Assembly: GCA_014879545.1 (NCBI GenBank)
Contig: JACSRV010000075.1
Span: 1 to 32,468 of the forward strand
Direction of reading: 5' to 3'
Source: Chitinophagaceae bacterium
GTDB taxonomy: Bacteria; Bacteroidota; Bacteroidia; Chitinophagales; Chitinophagaceae
Length of the DNA: 32,468 nucleotides
Position 1 is the first letter of the stretch. Each line of letters starts with the position of its first letter. Of the stretch, positions 26,571 to 32,468 are shown piece by piece. The position numbers and the translations under genes were made by a program. Below the pieces are notes generated by a model. That model searched no databases and had not been told where the DNA came from. It saw only the letters and a list, made by a program, of their open reading frames with translations.

Positions 26571-28637
26571 CTACTTCTTTGTCAGCACAAGTGCCACATT
26601 ATTGAAGTCGGCAGCAGTATTCCATACCTTACGGAATCTGTCGAATTCAATAGTAGGGAAGTGCAGCTGAGAATAAGACTCTGTCACGTCTATAACCAGT
26701 CTGTCTCCATTCTTGTTGTCCTTTATCAGTGTCGCAACAGACGTGAAGTTGATCACCTGCTCCAGTTCACCGTTCAGGTAATCCGCGCTCATGTTAGCTG
26801 CCTCCGGATTGGCAATTTTATAGCCCTTAGGTATGCTTACAGTGATAGTGCGATGTGCTGAATGAGGATACAGCAGATCTACCGGCATCACGCGAGGCTT
26901 CTCTTCATACATGTTTTCCTGCGGACCGATCAATGCACCCACTTTCAGCAGATATTTATTACCGGCCTTATTCACTACGTTCGGCAGGGTTGCCGATGCA
27001 GTGAGTGTCAGCGGCCTGTTGCTGTAATAGTTGGTCAATTCTTCGTTGCTGAAGCTGTATTCCGAAATATCACCGGGATTGCCTGTCAGTTGCAGCAAGC
27101 CGGCAACGTATTTTTTCATGTTCTCAGGGCGCACAAACGGCAGTGCCGTACGTATCCCTGCCGATGAATATCCTGTCCACTCGTGCGACACATTCACGCG
27201 TGCATCCATTTCTTTGGTGAAGGACACAGTGGTAGCAATGTCGTGGCGGTTTTCTTTCACACTCAGCGGAGTTATGTTGCGTACTTTATACACCGTACCT
27301 GTCAGCTCGCCCGACATAGGAATGGTGCAGAACACACCCTTGCTGCCTGCCAGCACTTGTGGTATCACAGGGTAACGCAGGAATTTCTCTGTAGGAGCAA
27401 GGAATTTTTTCTCGGCTGGCAAATAGATCAGCGTGTGATTCAGTCCGCGCCAGCTTTCAAACCCCGGATTCGGATTGTATTCAGTACGGTTCCATGCCCA
27501 GCCAATTTCGTGCTTGATACCTGCCTGTGTCAGACATGCGGCAAATAACCTGATATAACCTTTGTAGCCCGATGCACGCTTTGAGATGATCGTATCCAGC
27601 ACGTCGCGGGTATCTTCATATCCTGCAGCGTAGAGCGACATAGAGCGGTTCTCACGTAGTCCGTTCACTTCCTTGCGCTCCTCGAAATCTACAAACGGAT
27701 AAAGAGCTATGTTCTTCTTTATTCCGTCTTCGATCTTTTTGATGTTTCTCAGCTCATCTCCGCCCGGGCGTACACCCAGCTCAGATAAAAACTGATTAAC
27801 CGCAGCTTTCTCCTTTGTGGTGAACTTGTAGTTCTCATCATAAAGCTTGCGACCCAGATTGTTGTATGTGTTCAGTTTTATCTTCTCTTCGTTCTCATTC
27901 ACGTAGTAACTCACACGATAGTCCAGCGCCATTGTATGCAGACCATAGAATGCGTTCTTTTCAGGCAGCAGTGGCGCTATCTCGTCCAGTTCCACCTTGT
28001 AACGCATGCGGTTGTTGGCCAGTTCGGCGGTCAGCTTCGGAAAACCATTCAGGCTGCGGGTCTCTATCACCATATTCTTACGGAAAGACATCTGGAAGCG
28101 GGTCTTCAGCACAGGTATATCTTGCTGCACCACCACTTTCCCGAAATTGTCGTTCGGGTTGATCTCTTTCACCAGATACTCGATCTCAGAATTCCTTTCT
28201 ATCCCCTCCAGGTTCATGTACAACACATAATTGCCGTTGTCGTCATAGCCGTAGAACAGCCTGTTCTTGTCAAAGTTCTGCACCTTGCCTGTCGGCGATA
28301 TGGTACGTGCCCTGAAGGTAGGCACCTTCGTGCCGCGGTTCAGGTATATCGGAATAGTGTTGTAGCGGTATATGCCGCGGTCGTCCAGCAACTTGATCAC
28401 AGAGTGCCGTGTAGAGTGCTTCACAATGTAGCCACCCTCAACCCTGTAGTCAATACTGATGTCGTTCAGCAGCACAATAGCAGGCTGTGTGGCATGCTCC
28501 GGCGGAACCGGGTGCACTGCAGGTGTGTCGGCCCATTCAACCCATTTCGGGTGCTGCGAGAGATATAGTTTCTTCTGTGCAGAAACGGTAAGCGCTACTA
28601 CAGAGAATAAAGTAATAAATACCGAGGTTTTTTTCAT
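26571..28637 (-). CDS. DUF3857-type secreted protein with degenerate transglutaminase-like domain
   Basis: Signal peptide MKKTSVFITLFSVVALTVSAQ; co-linear with its upstream neighbour but lacks the catalytic Cys and Asp motifs. Confidence 0.78.
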   Translation of the reverse strand: MKKTSVFITLFSVVALTVSAQKKLYLSQHPKWVEWADTPAVHPVPPEHATQPAIVLLNDISIDYRVEGGYIVKHSTRHSVIKLLDDRGIYRYNTIPIYLNRGTKVPTFRARTISPTGKVQNFDKNRLFYGYDDNGNYVLYMNLEGIERNSEIEYLVKEINPNDNFGKVVVQQDIPVLKTRFQMSFRKNMVIETRSLNGFPKLTAELANNRMRYKVELDEIAPLLPEKNAFYGLHTMALDYRVSYYVNENEEKIKLNTYNNLGRKLYDENYKFTTKEKAAVNQFLSELGVRPGGDELRNIKKIEDGIKKNIALYPFVDFEERKEVNGLRENRSMSLYAAGYEDTRDVLDTIISKRASGYKGYIRLFAACLTQAGIKHEIGWAWNRTEYNPNPGFESWRGLNHTLIYLPAEKKFLAPTEKFLRYPVIPQVLAGSKGVFCTIPMSGELTGTVYKVRNITPLSVKENRHDIATTVSFTKEMDARVNVSHEWTGYSSAGIRTALPFVRPENMKKYVAGLLQLTGNPGDISEYSFSNEELTNYYSNRPLTLTASATLPNVVNKAGNKYLLKVGALIGPQENMYEEKPRVMPVDLLYPHSAHRTITVSIPKGYKIANPEAANMSADYLNGELEQVINFTSVATLIKDNKNGDRLVIDVTESYSQLHFPTIEFDRFRKVWNTAADFNNVALVLTKK

Positions 28638-28645
28638 GTTGCCTT

Positions 28646-30601
28646 TTATTTGCCTGTTAGCACTACAGTTTCTTTGTATTGTTTTTTCAGTTCGTCTATC
28701 GCCTTGTTGTGTTCAGCGAACTTCGCCGGTTCTATCTTCATCGAGTGCACAACTATCTCCTTGGTCAGTGTCACCGTGCCGGCTTTTTTGTCCGCGGCAT
28801 AAGAGATGTTATAACTCCACAAACCATTCACACCTCCCTTTGCTGCTTTCGGCACATATGTCACCCTGTACCCTTTGGGTACGTTTAGTGTTACTGTCTC
28901 GCGCACTGTCTTTTTGTACGGCATGTGGAAGGCCACGTTCCTGTCTTCATCGTTCACACGTGTGTCGGCAAGGGTGCGTTGCAGGTTCATGTTCACAAAC
29001 GTTTCTTTCTTCGCTTGCTGCACATATCCACCCAGCGTGTAGGCCGCATTGATGTACACATCCTTACGACCGCTGTTGCTTGCATTCACGCTGTAGTTTT
29101 GCAGCAGGAACTTGGCATTACCGCGCTCCAGTTCGTCATGAATGAAAATATCTTTTTCATTTTTTCTGTTCATGAAGGCCAGCGCCTCTCCCATATCCCA
29201 TGCAGGGTAGCCCGAAAGGTTGCGGCTGATCGTTCCTGATACATCAGTGTAAGAGAGATTCATCACCGTGTTATCAGTGATGATGTTCGATGAAGCCGCT
29301 ACTTCCGCTATAGGCACTATCTTGTACGTGTGGTCATCCATCATGATGAATGCTTCCTTGCCTTGCAGGTCAGGCCTGTTGGCGCCAAGTGGCTGCACAT
29401 GTGTGGTTCCGTCCAGGAACACCCACTCACCGTCCAGCTTCACTGCGCAGATCATATGGTCATACAGATACTCGCTCTGCAGTTCTTCGTGCGTGTATGG
29501 TTTGTCGTGAGTGCCGATAGCAACCCAGTAAGACGGAACACCCGCTTTCGCGCACATGGCCATAAACACGCTCGACATGTCTTTACAATCGCCGAACAGG
29601 CGCTTGCACACAGTATCGGCCTGATGAGGTACTAATCCTTCCAGTTCATTGTCGTACAGCGCCTTGTAGTGGAAAGTCTTCTGCACCCAGTCATAGATGC
29701 GCTGCACCTTGTCACGGTCGGAATATGCGCCACGTATAAGTTCAGCCGATTTCTTGTTCAGGAAATTATCATTCTCAAGGTTCAGTCCCTTCACATACTT
29801 GTACTCAAACTTGTGATGTGCATCAGGCGTACCAGCGAGCACCGAGTCTTTCTTAGCACCGGTCAGTCGGTAAGAGATCACATACGGTATCACGTGCGGA
29901 CGGTAGTACCTGTCTGATGGTACGTCGCTGTATTCTTTCTCGGCAGGCACATTCATCGCGGTGAAGGTGTACACCATGTTGCCATTGCGTTCTGTAACTG
30001 TTTTCTTCACCAGGTTGGTGTCTGCGCCCTTCAGCAGAAAGCCCATTTTCACATACTTGGGTGCTGTTATTTCGTAGATAGCGGCAACAGTAGGCAGGTT
30101 GTTGCTGAATGCGAAGTGTGGCAGCAGGCGCAGCTCACGGTGCTCCATGATGAAGCTCGTGTGCGTCAGCGCGTTCTTCTTCAGTCCCGTATAGCTCAGG
30201 CTGGGGTCGCCCAGCTTGTCTGTGTTCACCACACGTTTGTAATCGTTGCGCTCCGGCAGGTACGATACAGTAGCAAGGTTGTACGCGTCAGAGAAACCGA
30301 TGCCATACACGCCATTGATCTCGTCCCTGTTAAACACCGATACAGACCGGTCGCTGATGAACAGTTTCTCCTGAGATACAGTGCTCGTTGCGGCAAGCCC
30401 GCCATCTTCTTCTTTTATCACCAGCTTGTGTGTGATATTGGTGTAGATGGCATGCTCGTTCTTGTAACGAGCCGCTATGCTGTCGTATTTCTGGCGTTTC
30501 AGCGACAGTTGCGCGTCCGCGGTACACGAAAGCAGAATTGCCCCTATAAGCAGGCATACAGCCTTGTACTGCCATTGAATATTTTTCCTGGCGTTGCTCA
30601 T
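28646..30601 (-). CDS. DUF3857/transglutaminase-like secreted protein
   Basis: IYDWVQKTFHYK; RLFGDCKDMSSVFMAMCAKAGVPSYWV (Cys), YDHMICAVKLDGEWVFLDGTT (His, Asp). Confidence 0.85.
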   Translation of the reverse strand: MSNARKNIQWQYKAVCLLIGAILLSCTADAQLSLKRQKYDSIAARYKNEHAIYTNITHKLVIKEEDGGLAATSTVSQEKLFISDRSVSVFNRDEINGVYGIGFSDAYNLATVSYLPERNDYKRVVNTDKLGDPSLSYTGLKKNALTHTSFIMEHRELRLLPHFAFSNNLPTVAAIYEITAPKYVKMGFLLKGADTNLVKKTVTERNGNMVYTFTAMNVPAEKEYSDVPSDRYYRPHVIPYVISYRLTGAKKDSVLAGTPDAHHKFEYKYVKGLNLENDNFLNKKSAELIRGAYSDRDKVQRIYDWVQKTFHYKALYDNELEGLVPHQADTVCKRLFGDCKDMSSVFMAMCAKAGVPSYWVAIGTHDKPYTHEELQSEYLYDHMICAVKLDGEWVFLDGTTHVQPLGANRPDLQGKEAFIMMDDHTYKIVPIAEVAASSNIITDNTVMNLSYTDVSGTISRNLSGYPAWDMGEALAFMNRKNEKDIFIHDELERGNAKFLLQNYSVNASNSGRKDVYINAAYTLGGYVQQAKKETFVNMNLQRTLADTRVNDEDRNVAFHMPYKKTVRETVTLNVPKGYRVTYVPKAAKGGVNGLWSYNISYAADKKAGTVTLTKEIVVHSMKIEPAKFAEHNKAIDELKKQYKETVVLTGK

Positions 30602-30703
30602 TTTTGTGTCGTATTAATTCTAAAAAAAGTTCCTGCTACTGAACAGGGGTATAAATATAATGTAAAAATGCTGTTCTGTCAAGTAAATACACAGAAAAAT
30701 AAA

Positions 30704-30728
30704 GGGTTTCAGCCATAGCCTGAAACCC
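30704..30728 (-). terminator. Second hairpin/terminator between tsf and the DUF3857 genes
   Basis: GGGTTTCAG-CCATAGC-CTGAAACCC; - strand continues TTTATTTTTC. Confidence 0.65.
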
Positions 30729-30775
30729 CGAAAATCGGGCACCTCTGTTTGTGCGGGGGAGGGTAGTAAAAAGCA

Positions 30776-30803
30776 ATGGCCGGCATCGGGAAATGCCGGC
30801 CAT
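30776..30803 (-). terminator. Intrinsic terminator downstream of tsf
   Basis: ATGGCCGGCAT-CGGGAA-ATGCCGGCCAT; - strand continues TGCTTTTTAC. Confidence 0.82.
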
Positions 30804-30831
30804 CAGAGGAGGGCTTGATCGCCCTTAAAAA

Positions 30832-31674
30832 TTATGCGCCTACAGCGATACGGGTGAACGAAACAACGGTAAGGCCGTTGCTCACGCTCTTCAGGTATTC
30901 GCCTACGGTTTTGCTGTTGTCTTTTACGAAAGCCTGTGGCAACAAAGTGTTCTCTTTGAAGAACTTGCTCAGTTTGCCTGCAGCTATCTTCTCAGCCATG
31001 TCGGCAGCCTTGCCTTCAGCAACGATCTGCTCAATAGCGATAGCTTTTTCGCGTGCCACTGTCTCAGCAGGCACGTTGTCAGCGTCAACTGCCAGTGGGT
31101 TCATAGCTGCGATCTGCATAGCTACGTCCCTGCCAGCAGCAACGATACCTTCGTTAGCTGCCTGGTTCATACCTACCAGTACACCTATGCGGTAGCCTGA
31201 GTGGATGTACGGAACCACAGCATCAGCAGTGATCTGCTCAAAACGCGATACGTCGATCTTCTCACCGATCTTAGCAACCATTTCCATCAGTTTTTCGCCC
31301 ACTGTAGCACCGCTCATTGCAGCAGCTTTCAGGTCGTCGATGGTAGTTACTTTCGTGTTCAGCGCCACGTCAGCTATCTGCTGTGCAAAGTCGATGAACT
31401 CAGCGTTTTTCGCCACGAAATCGGTTTCAGATGTCAGGTTCATCACAATGCCGTATGTGTTGTCAGCATTGGCTTTTGCTATTACAACGCCTTCTTTAGC
31501 GTCGCGGTCGCTGCGGTTTGCAGCTACTTTCTGACCTTTTTTACGCAGGTAGTCAATAGCGGCTTCAAAGTCACCATTGCTTTCCATAAGCGCTTTGCGG
31601 CAGTCCATCATGCCCGCACCTGTCTGCTGGCGCAGTTTGTTCACTTCTGCTGCAGAGATTTGTACTGTGCTCAT
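30832..31674 (-). CDS. tsf: Translation elongation factor Ts
   Basis: VNKLRQQTGAGMMDCRKALMESNGDFEAAIDYLRKKGQKVAANRSDRDAKEG; MNLTSETDFVAKN. Confidence 0.97.
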   Translation of the reverse strand: MSTVQISAAEVNKLRQQTGAGMMDCRKALMESNGDFEAAIDYLRKKGQKVAANRSDRDAKEGVVIAKANADNTYGIVMNLTSETDFVAKNAEFIDFAQQIADVALNTKVTTIDDLKAAAMSGATVGEKLMEMVAKIGEKIDVSRFEQITADAVVPYIHSGYRIGVLVGMNQAANEGIVAAGRDVAMQIAAMNPLAVDADNVPAETVAREKAIAIEQIVAEGKAADMAEKIAAGKLSKFFKENTLLPQAFVKDNSKTVGEYLKSVSNGLTVVSFTRIAVGA

Positions 31675-31731
31675 TGTTGTATTGTTATTTTTTTAGTTTT
31701 TTTGAAATTGAGGCTGCAAAGGTCGCATTTT

Positions 31732-31765
31732 ATTATTAAAGCCCCAAATAAGGGGCTTTAATAAT
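31732..31765. other. rpsB-tsf intercistronic hairpin (possible attenuator/processing site)
   Basis: Perfect 14-bp stem ATTATTAAAGCCCC / GGGGCTTTAATAAT with 6-nt loop; no clear U-run on the - strand. Confidence 0.6.
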
Positions 31766-31802
31766 GTATGTGCTAATGTTAATTTACCGTTAGATGGGGC
31801 AA

Positions 31803-32468
31803 TTACCTGCCTCCTCCCGGACGTGCACCTGCGCCACCCGGACGGCCTGCACCACCTGGGCGACCGGCTCCACGGCCTGCGCCACCCGGGCGACCAGCAC
31901 CCGCGCCAGCGCCTGCACCGGCTCCTGCACTGCGGCCACGGCCACGTCCGCCACGGCGTCCGCCTTCTCCGTCTTCTTCAGTCAGTTCCATGCCACGGCC
32001 CCTGTTTTCTGTCTCCTCTTCGTTGTTATCATCTTCTTCTTTCACCTGAGCACGCTCCTGAAGACCTTCCAGGATAGCTGCAGTGAGGTACTGAGTGATG
32101 ATAGCGATAGATTTGGTAGCATCGTCGTTCGATGGGATCGCGAAATCTACTTTAGTAGGGTCGCTGTTTGTATCCACCATCGCAATGGTAGTGATACCCA
32201 GACGCTTCGCTTCAGCAAGAGCAATGTGCTCGTGGCTGATGTCCACCATGAAGATAGCGGCCGGTACACGACCCATCTGAGAGATACCGCCCAGAACTTT
32301 CTCCATTTTCTCCTTGCTGCGTGTAAGTGTCAGACGCTCTTTTTTAGTAACGCTGTCCAGTGTACCGTCGTTCAGCATTTTTTCAATGCTCAACATCTTT
32401 TTTACACTCTTACGGATCGTAGCGAAGTTCGTCAGCATACCACCCAACCAACGCTCGGTCACATAAGG
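31803..32468 (-). CDS. rpsB: 30S ribosomal protein S2, 5' end cut by the window edge; long low-complexity C-terminal extension
   Basis: VTERWLGGMLTNFATIRKSVKKM; GISQMGRVPAAIFMVDISHEHIALAEAKRLGITTIAMVDTNSDPTKVDFAIPSNDDATKSI; the 32462 'M' is an internal GTG and the frame continues past the window edge. Confidence 0.96.
   Translation of the reverse strand, partial: PYVTERWLGGMLTNFATIRKSVKKMLSIEKMLNDGTLDSVTKKERLTLTRSKEKMEKVLGGISQMGRVPAAIFMVDISHEHIALAEAKRLGITTIAMVDTNSDPTKVDFAIPSNDDATKSIAIITQYLTAAILEGLQERAQVKEEDDNNEEETENRGRGMELTEEDGEGGRRGGRGRGRSAGAGAGAGAGAGRPGGAGRGAGRPGGAGRPGGAGARPGGGR

Noticed and set aside
31803-31960. GC-rich GGAGCAGG-like repeats considered as a CRISPR or tandem-repeat locus
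   Set aside because: They are codon-level repeats encoding the AG/GRPGGAG tail in frame; no spacer structure.
31823-32077. 84-aa His/Leu/Arg-rich + strand ORF over the rpsB tail
   Set aside because: Product of the GC-rich repeat read on the wrong strand; the S2 frame is continuous and in phase with the conserved core.
32460-32462. ORF track start of rpsB at 32462
   Set aside because: The codon is GTG (Val) inside the conserved S2 motif and the frame continues past the window edge, so the gene is truncated rather than starting here.

Overview
This 32.5-kb window looks like ordinary chromosomal DNA from a Bacteroidota bacterium, probably near Chitinophagaceae. Supporting signs are a T9SS-type C-terminal domain, TAnnTTTG-like promoter elements, DUF3857/transglutaminase proteins and PaaABC/PaaE. 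I see no CRISPR array, IS element, prophage, tRNA or rRNA. About 27 genes are supported: a GH3-family protein, an OmpA/TSP3-type outer-membrane protein, polyprenyl synthase, paaABC with a detached paaE, two ECF-sigma loci (one paired with an anti-sigma-like/trypsin-like protease fusion), a PAS/HisKA-like protein without an ATPase domain, a T9SS-sorted protein, a polysaccharide flippase, an orphan 2-oxoacid:ferredoxin oxidoreductase beta subunit, beta-barrel proteins, an acyltransferase, a phosphatidylserine decarboxylase, a Cys/Lys-rich secreted mini-protein, rpiB, tatC, dxr, rseP, an aminotransferase, two tandem DUF3857 proteins, tsf and a partial rpsB. No obviously new multi-gene defence or mobile system is visible. 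The best leads are: (1) the ECF sigma plus membrane anti-sigma/serine-protease fusion; (2) a transglutaminase-like pair in which the second member has lost the catalytic Cys and Asp; (3) an approximately 80-residue acidic-then-RG/AG/PG-rich tail on ribosomal protein S2; (4) a G-quadruplex-capable tract between paaB and paaC; (5) the Cys/Lys-rich secreted peptide. All family calls come from reading the translations by eye; no database search was run.
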